From the NCBI GenBank assembly GCA_029251375.1, contig JAQXDL010000031.1, positions 1 through 64,000 of the forward strand: a stretch of 64,000 nt of DNA, in the 5' to 3' direction. Under the pieces are notes generated by a model. The model saw nothing but the letters and a program-made list of their open reading frames with translations. It was not told the origin of the DNA and did no database searches. Made by a program: the position numbers and the translations under genes. This DNA comes from Pseudomonadales bacterium (GTDB taxonomy: Bacteria > Pseudomonadota > Gammaproteobacteria > Pseudomonadales > Azotimanducaceae). Shown here piece after piece: positions 9,420 to 18,085 of the stretch; positions within the stretch are counted from its first letter, which is position 1, and every line of letters begins with the position of its first letter.

Positions 9420-10706
9420 ATGACTAAATCGCTTTTTACCAACAGCGCATTTAGCCGAAGCGTCGATCGGGCTCGGCTTGCTCTCAGTTGCCTGACCGAT
9501 AAGCGCCAGGCCGATCAACACTCCTTTGCTGGCGTTGTCTTGTTAAGCGGTTTACTACTCGCACTTGCCGGCTGCGGCAGCACTGAGGTTATTAAAGCGA
9601 ACTCTACACCGGCTATACAGGCTCAAGTCGAACTGCCTGAGCATCTTTACATGGATATCGGTATTCTGCCGTTGGACCCCAATATCCCCGCTACCGAAAA
9701 AGAGCGAACCAAACAGTTTGTGGTACCTGACGTGCGCAGAGCTGAATCACAATTTATCGCCTATCATCTCAAAGACACCCTAGAGCAAACAGGTAACTGG
9801 GGCGCCGTTAGGGTGACACCCAATGTATCAGAAGCGGTTGATCTCGTTGTCTCCGGCATGATCCTTGTCTCTAATGGCGAAACGCTCAAACTCAGGCTGA
9901 GGGCAACTGACTCCACCGGCAAGGTATGGGTCAGCAAAGAGTATAGAGACCTCGCCAGCAAGTACTCCTACAAAGGCATAAATGAAGACCCGTTTCAGGA
10001 TCTGTACAATGACTTTGCCAACGATTTACTGCGCTTTCGCGAGTCCCTCGCAGAAAAACGAATTGCCACGATACGACAAACCTCATCCCTTATTTTTGCC
10101 AAGGGTCTCGCACCCGATGCATTTGGCCAGTACCTGAAAGTCTCTCGCAATGGTCAAACAACCATTAAACAACTCCCCGCCGATCAAGATCGTATGCTAA
10201 GCCGCGTCACCAAAATTAAAGAAAGAGAGTACTTATTTGTTGATACCCTTGATGAGTACTACGGCCAGTTTTATCGAGATATGAAAGAAAGTTACGATGA
10301 ATGGCGGTTTGCGACCTACGAAGAGGCACTGAATCTAAAAGAAATGCAGCGCCAAAGCACTGCTCGACTAATCACGGGCGGTCTACTCATCGCGGGCGGC
10401 ATTTATGCGGGATCAGAAAGCGGCACATATGCCGGCGATGTTGCAGCGGCCGGCGCGGTTATTGGTGGTATAGCAGCGGTCAAGTCAGGCCTAGATAAAC
10501 GACGGGAAGCAGAAATACACGCAGAGTCGCTGCGGGAACTGAGCCAATCCCTCGGATCAGAAATAACGCCTTATGTCCTTGATGTCGAGGGTCGCACCAT
10601 TGAACTCACCGGCACCGCCGATGCGCAGTACCAACAGTGGCGAGGAATATTGCAACAGATCTATGCTACCGAAACAGGGAACGCATCTGAAAACAAGGTA
10701 CAATAA
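9420..10706 (+). CDS. Predicted lipoprotein with glycine-rich hydrophobic segment
   Basis: 428 residues. The lipobox LAGC (Cys52) comes after an unusually long N-terminal region. A later internal start would give a normal signal, but no methionine is available there, so the long start is kept with caution. The domain after the Cys looks alpha/beta (IGILPLDPNIP, VDLVVSGMILVSNG, LKLRLRATDSTG). A Gly/Ala-rich hydrophobic stretch at about residues 319-354 (GGLLIAGGIYAG, AAGAVIGGIAAV) resembles glycine-zipper membrane segments. Six bases separate it from the preceding gene, so the two are surely co-transcribed. Family not recognised. It may be the outer-membrane-side component of the complex. Confidence 0.7.
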   Translation: MTKSLFTNSAFSRSVDRARLALSCLTDKRQADQHSFAGVVLLSGLLLALAGCGSTEVIKANSTPAIQAQVELPEHLYMDIGILPLDPNIPATEKERTKQFVVPDVRRAESQFIAYHLKDTLEQTGNWGAVRVTPNVSEAVDLVVSGMILVSNGETLKLRLRATDSTGKVWVSKEYRDLASKYSYKGINEDPFQDLYNDFANDLLRFRESLAEKRIATIRQTSSLIFAKGLAPDAFGQYLKVSRNGQTTIKQLPADQDRMLSRVTKIKEREYLFVDTLDEYYGQFYRDMKESYDEWRFATYEEALNLKEMQRQSTARLITGGLLIAGGIYAGSESGTYAGDVAAAGAVIGGIAAVKSGLDKRREAEIHAESLRELSQSLGSEITPYVLDVEGRTIELTGTADAQYQQWRGILQQIYATETGNASENKVQ

Positions 10707-10755
10707 CCCCTGAAAATTGTCTCCTTCTTGTTATCTTATTTATGATTCTCTCCCT

Positions 10756-13131
10756 ATGAGTAATATTTTTGTTGAGAACCAGGTTATTGCTGGCCAGTTC
10801 CGTTTGGTTGAGAAGCTGTCAGAGGCACCTTTGAAGTCTACCTGGCGAGCAGAAAACCAAGCATCCGAAGAATTCGTCGTAGCAGAAATCTTTGGTCCAA
10901 CGCTGTCATACGATCAGCGCGATGCCCTGCTTTTAAGAAACCATCAGCTAGCCAATCTGCTTCATGAAAATATCGTCAGACTTTATCCTCAATCGGATCA
11001 TGTAGACCAACAGCACACCGTCTTGATATCGAAATTTCAACCTGCAGCTGAAAACTATCCGACCATCGCGCCCTTCCAAGGTGCCTGGCCCTATATCCGC
11101 CAGATTGCCAGAGCCGCGCAGTATGCAAACGAATTGGGTTACGCGCATGGGTTCATTGGACCCGATAATATTCTGATTGACGATAATCGACGTGCATATC
11201 TTCGAGGCTTCGCAACACCGCCTCAGTCAACTCTGAAAGATGAACACTACAGGAGCCCTCAGATAAAACAGGGGCACGCACCTGTTCGTCAGGATGATAT
11301 TTTTTCGTTAGGCCAATTGCTTTTTACTAGCCTCACGGGAGAGCCTTTTCAACAAGGTCACACTGCCGCTAAGCTACTGATACCTGGTGACGCAAAAAAA
11401 ATCCTTGTCAGCATGATGAGCGAGTCGCCGTTCGACCGCCCAACGGATATGTCACTCATCATCAGCACCTTTGACCGACTACACACAGATAATGGCAACC
11501 TGACCGCACATGCAGAACACGACGGCGGCACGGTAAGTAGTTCAGAAAATGGTACTGTAGATAATACTGAAGCTGCATTAAGCAGCGAAAACAAGCTACG
11601 GCCAGCAACGAACATATCAGACCAATCGAGACAAACATCCCTCGGGCAAGAGCAGATCGCGCTGAGCAAATTACCAAGAGAACACAATACGATATCGTCA
11701 ACAGTGGTCATCGTTTCCCTCGCGGTTATCGTCATTTTAGCTTTTCTCGTGTTCTTTATACTGCCGCTCACAAACGTTGAACCATCGCAACAAGACACCA
11801 TTAGTAACACCGAGACGAATAATGTTCAGACAGCGACCACGAGCATAAACAACCCCGTAAATACCGGTAGTGTCATGGCTCCATTGGAGCTCGCAAAAAT
11901 TCAGAAACGAAAACAAAGTGCCGAAAAAATTGCATCTTCGCTACTACGATTACAAATAGAATTGGAAGATATTGGTGGACAATTGTGGGCAAAAACTGCG
12001 TACGACCAAGTCACCGTCATCGGTAACCTAGGCGACGACGCCTACAGAAACCAAAACTACGAAGCTGCTATCGAAAAGTACTCAGAAGGTATCGTGCTAC
12101 TTGAGGCATCTCTACAGCAAGTCGATACCATCTTTCAAAAAAATCTCGACAAAGGCAATCAGGCGCTCCTCGAAGGTGACGCAGATAAGGCAATGCAAGC
12201 CTTTGAGATCCTCGTGGCTATCAAACCCAACAGCACAGAGTTGAAAGCCTCCCTCAAACGTGCAGGCAACCTCCGAGAGGTTATACAACTTTCGGCAACC
12301 GCTAGTGCTGAGGAGAAAAATGGCGACCTAAAAACGGCACTTGGCCTATTCCAACAATCTTACAAACTGGACCGCAAGTGGACACAAGCGAAAGATGGTG
12401 TTGCTCGAGTTCAAACAGCCATCAGTTTAGGCCGCTTCAACGACAAAATGTCTGATGCTTTTACGGCCTTAAAAAACAAAGAATATGACGCGGCCCGCGA
12501 TTTATTCAACGCCGCCCTATCGTTGCAGCCAAACTCAACTGCGCCGAACGATGGGCTCCAACAAGTAGAAATTGCTAAATTGCAGGATTCAATTGAATCG
12601 CATATGACAGCCGCCGAGGCCCATATCGAGGATGAAAACTGGGATGGTGCCAAGACGCAATACGAAGCAGTACTTGCCCTCTCACCCGGCACTACACAAG
12701 CCGCCGAGGCCCTCAAACTGGTCGAGATACGTCTGGCCATTCAGCTAAAACTGGATCAATTCATCAACCAACCCGAGTTAATGATGGCGGATGACCAATT
12801 GCAGTCAGCAAAAGACCTTACTTTGGAAGCGGCAAGGATTCGAGATAGAGGTCCGGTATTGAAAGATCGAATCCGCAAACTTTCTCATCTCGTTTCATTA
12901 GCACGCATTCCGGTGACCCTCAACATCATCTCTGATAAACGAACTACTGTGACGATATTTAGGCAGGGTAACTTCGGCACCTTTGAGGAAACCTCGGTAA
13001 CGCTTTTTCCTGGCGTTTACACCGTCGTCGGCAAACGAAGTGGCTATCGAGACGTACAGCAGGATATTACAATCAAAGGCACGCAACGCACTCTATCGGT
13101 CGATATACGCTGTTCTGAGAAAGTTCGTTAA
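10756..13131 (+). CDS. Membrane-anchored pseudokinase with TPR repeats and PEGA-like C-terminus
   Basis: About 791 residues from the ATG at 10756. Residues 10-260 follow a eukaryotic-type Ser/Thr kinase layout (FRLVEKL start, YAHGFIGPDNILI catalytic-loop position, DIFSLGQLLFTSLTGEPF helix F region), but the essential residues are gone: the VAIK lysine is Glu44, the HRD aspartate is Phe133, and the DFG aspartate is missing (LRGF at 149-152). It should not phosphorylate. One transmembrane helix lies at about 315-338. The periplasmic half has TPR-like repeats at about 420-640 (NYEAAIEKYSEGI, EYDAARDLFNAAL, NWDGAKTQYEAVLAL) and a PEGA-like beta domain in the last 90 residues. Probable role: scaffold linking cytoplasm and periplasm. 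Confidence 0.85.
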   Translation: MSNIFVENQVIAGQFRLVEKLSEAPLKSTWRAENQASEEFVVAEIFGPTLSYDQRDALLLRNHQLANLLHENIVRLYPQSDHVDQQHTVLISKFQPAAENYPTIAPFQGAWPYIRQIARAAQYANELGYAHGFIGPDNILIDDNRRAYLRGFATPPQSTLKDEHYRSPQIKQGHAPVRQDDIFSLGQLLFTSLTGEPFQQGHTAAKLLIPGDAKKILVSMMSESPFDRPTDMSLIISTFDRLHTDNGNLTAHAEHDGGTVSSSENGTVDNTEAALSSENKLRPATNISDQSRQTSLGQEQIALSKLPREHNTISSTVVIVSLAVIVILAFLVFFILPLTNVEPSQQDTISNTETNNVQTATTSINNPVNTGSVMAPLELAKIQKRKQSAEKIASSLLRLQIELEDIGGQLWAKTAYDQVTVIGNLGDDAYRNQNYEAAIEKYSEGIVLLEASLQQVDTIFQKNLDKGNQALLEGDADKAMQAFEILVAIKPNSTELKASLKRAGNLREVIQLSATASAEEKNGDLKTALGLFQQSYKLDRKWTQAKDGVARVQTAISLGRFNDKMSDAFTALKNKEYDAARDLFNAALSLQPNSTAPNDGLQQVEIAKLQDSIESHMTAAEAHIEDENWDGAKTQYEAVLALSPGTTQAAEALKLVEIRLAIQLKLDQFINQPELMMADDQLQSAKDLTLEAARIRDRGPVLKDRIRKLSHLVSLARIPVTLNIISDKRTTVTIFRQGNFGTFEETSVTLFPGVYTVVGKRSGYRDVQQDITIKGTQRTLSVDIRCSEKVR

Positions 13132-13319
13132 TTAGTTTCGACAAAATGTAATAACTTAGGTAACAGGTCGTGCACATACATCGATAGAAAATTGGCTAAG
13201 CCGTGAAACAAAGAGTCGTGTCAACACAACACCATCAGTGAAGACTTAAACGACAGAACCAAGAGAGCAAGCAGACGTGAGCAAAGAGACAATACAGTGA
13301 AAATAGAGACAACAATGCG

Positions 13320-15374
13320 ATGACCGAAGAATTTGATCACGACATTATTGAAGCCGTACCCTTCGAGCGAGCAGAGGCTAATTTACAGCGAAGCGGCTTC
13401 AAACTTCTGTCAATTCCTACAGCGATTGCTACTGTATTTCTAATACTTGCTGTCGCTGCCACATTTATGTTTCTTGCACGTGCGGTGCGTGTTGACATTA
13501 ACCCAGTCGCAGACACATTTCGTTTTACCAGCGGTTTCAGTTACAAATTGGGCGACAGATACCTCATGCTTGCCGGTGATTATCAGTTCACCGCGGGGAA
13601 ACAGGGTTATCACATTCTAGAATCGACATTGACGGTCGGAGATTCTGCCGATCAAAATTTCACATTTGATCTAGTGAAACTGCCAGGCATTCTTTCGGTA
13701 AGCACTAACCCAGAAGTAAACGCTGAGGTCTTTATCGATCAAAAATCCGTTGGCATTACGCCCGTTACACTACCCGACATCACTGCAGGCTTACACGACG
13801 TTACTTTTCGTGCCAAACGCTATCTCGACTTCAATACTGAAATTGATATTGAAGGCATGTTACAAGCACAAACTTTGTTAGCTGAGCTTCAACCCGCGTG
13901 GGCAATGGTTGATCTCAGCACGAAGCCAGCAGCAGCCGAAATCTATATTGATGAGATACTTGTTGGTGCAACCAACAGTGCTATAGAGGTGCTGCAAGGC
14001 GATCATGCAATCTCGCTGAAGAAAAAAGGCTACAAATCTTGGCAATCAACCATCACAACAGTCGCCGGGGTTGATCAAAGCATGCCCCTTGTGGTGCTAG
14101 AGAAATCAGATGGCAAGGTTTCCATCGAGAGTTTCCCCGCCGGCGCCAATATCAATATCAATGACCGCTACCGAGGCCAAACACCGATGAAGGTGGTGTT
14201 GGCACCAGGACGTGATTACGTCGTTCGCCTAACGAAGGCAGGTTATTACCCTGCCGAAAAAAGGCTTAGTGTAAAACCAGATGAAGACTTAAGTCTTAAC
14301 CAAAACCTTAATCCGATTCTGGGTTCAGTGCGTTTTCTGATTTCTCCAGCCGATAGCCAACTTTATGTCGATGGAAAACTGATAAAAGATCCAACCAAGC
14401 AAATATCGCTGCCGGTTAGTCGACATGACATTCGCATTACAAAAGCTGGTTATGCAACCTACAGCGAAACCATCACGCCGCAGGCGAGCACCACCCAGCA
14501 GTTTGTCGTACAACTACAAACCGAGGACGAAGCACGCATTGCTGCAATCCCAATATCCATCGACACAGAGGCAGGCATTAGATTAATGCTGATTCTACCT
14601 GGTGAGTTTTCTATGGGTGCAAGTCGACGAGAACCGGGCCGACGATCGAATGAGATTACGAAGACCGTTGAGTTAACCAGGCCTTATTATCTCGGCACGA
14701 CCGAGGTATCAAATAAACAGTTTAAATTATTCGACCGCTCCCATGATTCAGGCATCTTAGGACGTGCGTTACTCTCGGATGCAGACCGCCCTGTCGTGAA
14801 CGTGTCCTGGGACGACGCTATGGCATTTTGCAATTGGCTTAGTGAGAAATCCGGGCTACCCCTCGCTTATGAGAGAATCAATGGCGTTTGGCAAGCTGTT
14901 AAACCGATGAACACGGGCTTTCGTCTGCCCACTGAAGCTGAATGGGTGTGGGCATCCAGATATGCCAGCGGTCCAACACCGACTCGCTTTCCTTGGGGTG
15001 ATGCAATGCCGCCTGTTGACGTCCACGGCAACTATGCCGATGAATCAGCCAACTCAATGGTGCCCTATACCATTAAGTCCTATAACGATACTTTTAGGGG
15101 ACCATCGCCAGTAGATCACTTTGCACCGAATGAACTCGGCATTCATGATCTTGCCGGTAACGTCGCTGAGTGGTTACACGACTATTACTCGGTAAAAACC
15201 CCGAAGGAAAAACTTATCGATCCAATGGGCCCTGATCAGGGTGATTACCACGTGATACGTGGTTCAAGCTACAAGCACGGCCGATTTAGCGAATTGCGAT
15301 GGACCTATCGAGACTACGGTATTGAACCTAGGCCCGATGTTGGCTTTAGAATCGCAAGACTATTAGAACAATAG
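13320..15374 (+). CDS. Membrane-anchored PEGA-repeat protein with sulfatase-modifying-factor (FGE-like) domain
   Basis: 684 residues. A cytoplasmic N-terminus of about 30 residues and one transmembrane helix (about 33-54) are followed by four PEGA-like beta repeats at roughly 123-170, 195-240, 266-316 and 334-384 (for example FIDQKSVGITPVTLP, INDRYRGQTPMKVVLAPG). From about 420 to the end is a formylglycine-generating-enzyme fold: PGEFSMGASRREPG, YYLGTTEVSNKQF, VNVSWDDAMAFCNWLS, FRLPTEAEWVWA, FPWGD, LAGNVAEWLHDYY, VIRGSSY, GFRIAR. The two copper-binding cysteines of true enzymes, expected just after the RGSSY segment, are absent, so it probably binds rather than oxidises. Similar folds serve as ligand-binding or scaffold domains. 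It follows the pseudokinase gene by 188 bases. Confidence 0.87.
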   Translation: MTEEFDHDIIEAVPFERAEANLQRSGFKLLSIPTAIATVFLILAVAATFMFLARAVRVDINPVADTFRFTSGFSYKLGDRYLMLAGDYQFTAGKQGYHILESTLTVGDSADQNFTFDLVKLPGILSVSTNPEVNAEVFIDQKSVGITPVTLPDITAGLHDVTFRAKRYLDFNTEIDIEGMLQAQTLLAELQPAWAMVDLSTKPAAAEIYIDEILVGATNSAIEVLQGDHAISLKKKGYKSWQSTITTVAGVDQSMPLVVLEKSDGKVSIESFPAGANININDRYRGQTPMKVVLAPGRDYVVRLTKAGYYPAEKRLSVKPDEDLSLNQNLNPILGSVRFLISPADSQLYVDGKLIKDPTKQISLPVSRHDIRITKAGYATYSETITPQASTTQQFVVQLQTEDEARIAAIPISIDTEAGIRLMLILPGEFSMGASRREPGRRSNEITKTVELTRPYYLGTTEVSNKQFKLFDRSHDSGILGRALLSDADRPVVNVSWDDAMAFCNWLSEKSGLPLAYERINGVWQAVKPMNTGFRLPTEAEWVWASRYASGPTPTRFPWGDAMPPVDVHGNYADESANSMVPYTIKSYNDTFRGPSPVDHFAPNELGIHDLAGNVAEWLHDYYSVKTPKEKLIDPMGPDQGDYHVIRGSSYKHGRFSELRWTYRDYGIEPRPDVGFRIARLLEQ

Positions 15375-15386
15375 GCGGATTTATAT

Positions 15387-15674
15387 ATGCTAGACAAAGC
15401 GCTTCTATTTCTGTTCGGTTTACTGCTATCAATAAGTATCATGAGTACTACCAATATTCTTGCAGCTGAGGAAAACACAGCACAGACGGCTGCCCCTCGT
15501 GCGGACGCTACAAACAGTTCAGACGGCGCAGATGAAGAATTGGCAACAAAAGAGGAAGAGATTCAAATCCAGACAGAGCCTAGCGTAACGACAAAAAAGC
15601 GTCGATTTGATTCTTTTGTTCCAAGCGAACAAATAAGTGCCGATAATGCGGTACCTTTTCCAGTCGACATTTAG
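15387..15674 (+). CDS. Small exported protein of the cluster
   Basis: 95 residues. A signal-like hydrophobic segment (about residues 6-26, ending TNILAAEE) is followed by an acidic, disordered middle and a distinct C-terminus: two basic residues, then DSFVPSEQISAD and AVPFPVDI. The ordered tail after a disordered linker looks like a short docking peptide. It starts 12 bases after the FGE-like gene and ends 23 bases before the ExbB-like gene (GGAAATAAAT near 15688), so it belongs to the same unit. Family not recognised with certainty. The codon pattern and signal peptide support a real gene. Confidence 0.7.
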   Translation: MLDKALLFLFGLLLSISIMSTTNILAAEENTAQTAAPRADATNSSDGADEELATKEEEIQIQTEPSVTTKKRRFDSFVPSEQISADNAVPFPVDI

Positions 15675-15697
15675 ACGACACAAAACAGGAAATAAAT

Positions 15698-16492
15698 ATG
15701 AAAAGACAATTACCCGTTGAGTTTATTTATCAACTCTTCTCGTTATTTATTGCTGTCATCATTGTGCATGCTATTTATGTTTCCATTATCAGGCCGAACG
15801 CGTCTGCTATTTTGGAGGAGCAAGCGATACAGATAAACGCTAACCCCGCCTATGTGCCAGAGCGCTCAGGCTACGTCGTGGTTCGAGACTTTGAACAGGA
15901 GACCTGCTTTATACTAATGTTGTGGGCGATGTCCTTAATGGGCTACAAAGCACTAGTGGCAACCAGAGAAAAAAAGGTGATGGAGTTAGATTTAATCCCT
16001 CTCAATCAGGGCACCAGCATACTGCCCGAAGATACACGTGAATTTTCAAGGCCCATTCAGGCATTACCAGAAGAACAACAGTCCTACCTTCTGCCTCGAG
16101 CCCTGCTGACTTCACTGCACCGCTTTCGCTCGACCCGTAACATTCAAGATGTCTCCAACGCTGTCACGACAATATGTGAAAGTGAATCAGACCGGCTCGA
16201 TTCAGAGCTCTCCATGATTCGCTACATTGCATGGGCAATACCATCCATAGGGTTTTTAGGCACGGTTCGCGGCATCGGACAAGCATTAGGACAAGCGCAT
16301 CAGGCGGTTCAAGGTGATATTGCAGGCGTCACGCAAGCCTTGGGTGTTGCCTTTAACTCGACATTTGTCGCGCTACTCATCAGCATTGTCATTATGTTTC
16401 TTTTACACCAGCTTCAGCTCACGCAGGAGCGACTTGTATTGGATGCCGAAGATTATTGCGACAATCGACTGGTCAGGCATCTACAGACTTAG
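15698..16492 (+). CDS. MotA/TolQ/ExbB-family proton channel subunit
   Basis: 264 residues with four hydrophobic segments: about 12-32, 69-87, 160-180 and 205-228. The last two carry the family core, IPSIGFLGTVRGIGQALGQA followed by a helix beginning AFNSTFVALLISI, which corresponds to the conserved G-x-x-G-T-V-x-G helix and the Thr/Ser-rich pore helix of TolQ, ExbB and MotA. This family forms pentamers around two ExbD/TolR/MotB helices and couples proton flow to work in the periplasm. No ordinary exbD or tolR gene is next to it; the two vWA genes downstream carry the likely partner helices. A cytoplasmic loop lies between helices 2 and 3. Confidence 0.88.
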   Translation: MKRQLPVEFIYQLFSLFIAVIIVHAIYVSIIRPNASAILEEQAIQINANPAYVPERSGYVVVRDFEQETCFILMLWAMSLMGYKALVATREKKVMELDLIPLNQGTSILPEDTREFSRPIQALPEEQQSYLLPRALLTSLHRFRSTRNIQDVSNAVTTICESESDRLDSELSMIRYIAWAIPSIGFLGTVRGIGQALGQAHQAVQGDIAGVTQALGVAFNSTFVALLISIVIMFLLHQLQLTQERLVLDAEDYCDNRLVRHLQT

Positions 16493-16620
16493 CTAACAAC
16501 GGTTTTCTTTTTCATTTTTTAGATCGTGTTAACTGCATGGAATTAGCAAACCACACAGCATGGACGGTATGACAATCAAACGACACCCGCATATACATAA
16601 CAACCGGAAAGGATAGACAC

Positions 16621-18084
16621 TTGCCAACGGGATTTATTGACCTCAACGACTCTGGAATCGATCAAGCTATTGACGGTCAGGTCATTGCAACGAGCCCTGC
16701 ATACGCTGTGTTAGAAGCGGGTAAATTGCTTATCGGTCAAACTGCGCTCGAAAGCGCTCGCTTGTATCCCCGTTGGACCAACAATCGCTTTTGGCATCAG
16801 CTCAATACTGACCCTATTCCTAATGCGACGGATTTAATCCGCCACCACGCCGATCTAGCGCTGTCTCATCTAGAGGATTTGGCCGGTGGCTTTCAAACAG
16901 CGTCAGAAGTGTTGATTGCCGTGCCGGGACACTATGGTCGAGCCGAACTTGGCTTATTGCTTGGACTTGCAAACTCAACCGACGTCCCGGTCGTTGGTCT
17001 TGTCGACTCAGGGCTTATATCAATCGCATCACAGACGCCAAATGATCAGGCCCTATTCCTCGATATCTCTCTTCACAACATCACACTGACTGAATATCAG
17101 GTTGATAGTGCATTAAAGAAAGTTAATAACCAACTTATAAGTGATTCCGGTTTGTCGACCCTTTGGGAGCGCTGGGCCAACGCGATCGCCACCCTTTTCG
17201 TGCAGACCTCCCGCTTTGACCCTATGCACCAAGCAGAAAGCGAACAGCAACTCTTTAATCGTTTGCCCCTTTGGCTTCGAACACAAGCTGGTGTGGGTCA
17301 ATTCGACTTGAATTTCAACGATGCCAGTTATTCTGTATCAGTCAACCAAAGTATTCTAACGCCGAGTGTCAGTGCTATTTATGATGAAGTGCGCCACGCC
17401 CTGTCGACGCTCAACCCCGCCGCTACGCTTTATGTCTCGCATCGATTCAAAGGTCTACCTGGTTTTAATGAACTACTCAATCAAACCGCTGTACGCAACT
17501 TAGTGCATTTGTCTCGCGATGCGGCCATTGAGGGCTGCTATAACTTCAAAGAAAAACTGTTGCCGACAAATGACCGAATTGCGCACGTCACGACATTATC
17601 ACTGGACAAGCCAGCGCCTGTCAGTCGGGCATCGACGAGCAGCAATGTTACGTCCAATCACCCGAGCGATCACGAAGCAGACCTCTTTAACGGCGATCTA
17701 TCTACAGCACCATTGGTCCAAGACAGCCAACCGAAAAAACAACCAACCCATGTTCTCATCGACCATCACGCCTATCCGATTGTGACAAACATAGATCTAG
17801 GTGTATGGCTCGAAAGTGGACCCATACTAAGCCAATCCGCCTCGGAAACTAATGCCGCAATAGGCTCTTTGCAGATCGACGCAGGTAAACTGGTAATCGC
17901 ATCGGATAATATTCAAGTTCGCTTGAATGACCAACTGATCAAAGGACTAATGCCAATCTATGTCGGCGACAGTTTAACTATCAACTCAGTGCCGGTGACG
18001 TTTATCGCCTTGATCTCTGATTCGACAGAGAGCGCAGAGAGGGAAAGCTCAGCGTCGAACACCAACCCAGAACAAGCGGACTGA
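16621..18084 (+). CDS. Degenerate Hsp70/actin-like protein with FHA-like C-terminus
   Basis: 487 residues with a TTG start at 16621 and GGAAAGGA at 16606-16613; an in-frame ATG at 16537 is cut off by a stop. Residues 1-330 look like the actin/Hsp70 fold: FIDLNDSGI at phosphate-loop 1, VLIAVPGHYGRAELGLLLG then VPVVGLVDSG (the Hsp70 TVPAxF and NEPxAA region), and FLDISLHNITL at phosphate-loop 2. The usual DxGTT and DxGGGT glycines are missing, so ATP hydrolysis is doubtful. The last 100 residues (HAYPIVTNIDLGVWL, SLQIDAGKLVIASDN, LIKGLMPIYVGDSLTI) resemble an FHA-type beta sandwich. No membrane segment. The fold calls are pattern-based. Confidence 0.65.
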   Translation: MPTGFIDLNDSGIDQAIDGQVIATSPAYAVLEAGKLLIGQTALESARLYPRWTNNRFWHQLNTDPIPNATDLIRHHADLALSHLEDLAGGFQTASEVLIAVPGHYGRAELGLLLGLANSTDVPVVGLVDSGLISIASQTPNDQALFLDISLHNITLTEYQVDSALKKVNNQLISDSGLSTLWERWANAIATLFVQTSRFDPMHQAESEQQLFNRLPLWLRTQAGVGQFDLNFNDASYSVSVNQSILTPSVSAIYDEVRHALSTLNPAATLYVSHRFKGLPGFNELLNQTAVRNLVHLSRDAAIEGCYNFKEKLLPTNDRIAHVTTLSLDKPAPVSRASTSSNVTSNHPSDHEADLFNGDLSTAPLVQDSQPKKQPTHVLIDHHAYPIVTNIDLGVWLESGPILSQSASETNAAIGSLQIDAGKLVIASDNIQVRLNDQLIKGLMPIYVGDSLTINSVPVTFIALISDSTESAERESSASNTNPEQAD

Positions 18085-18085
18085 C

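Noticed and set aside
10756-11560. Active Ser/Thr protein kinase
   Set aside because: The Lys and both Asp residues required for catalysis are missing at their aligned positions.
13132-13319. Possible separate promoter between the pseudokinase and PEGA/FGE genes
   Set aside because: A 188-base gap exists, but I see no -35/-10 pair or terminator, so the cluster is treated as one unit.
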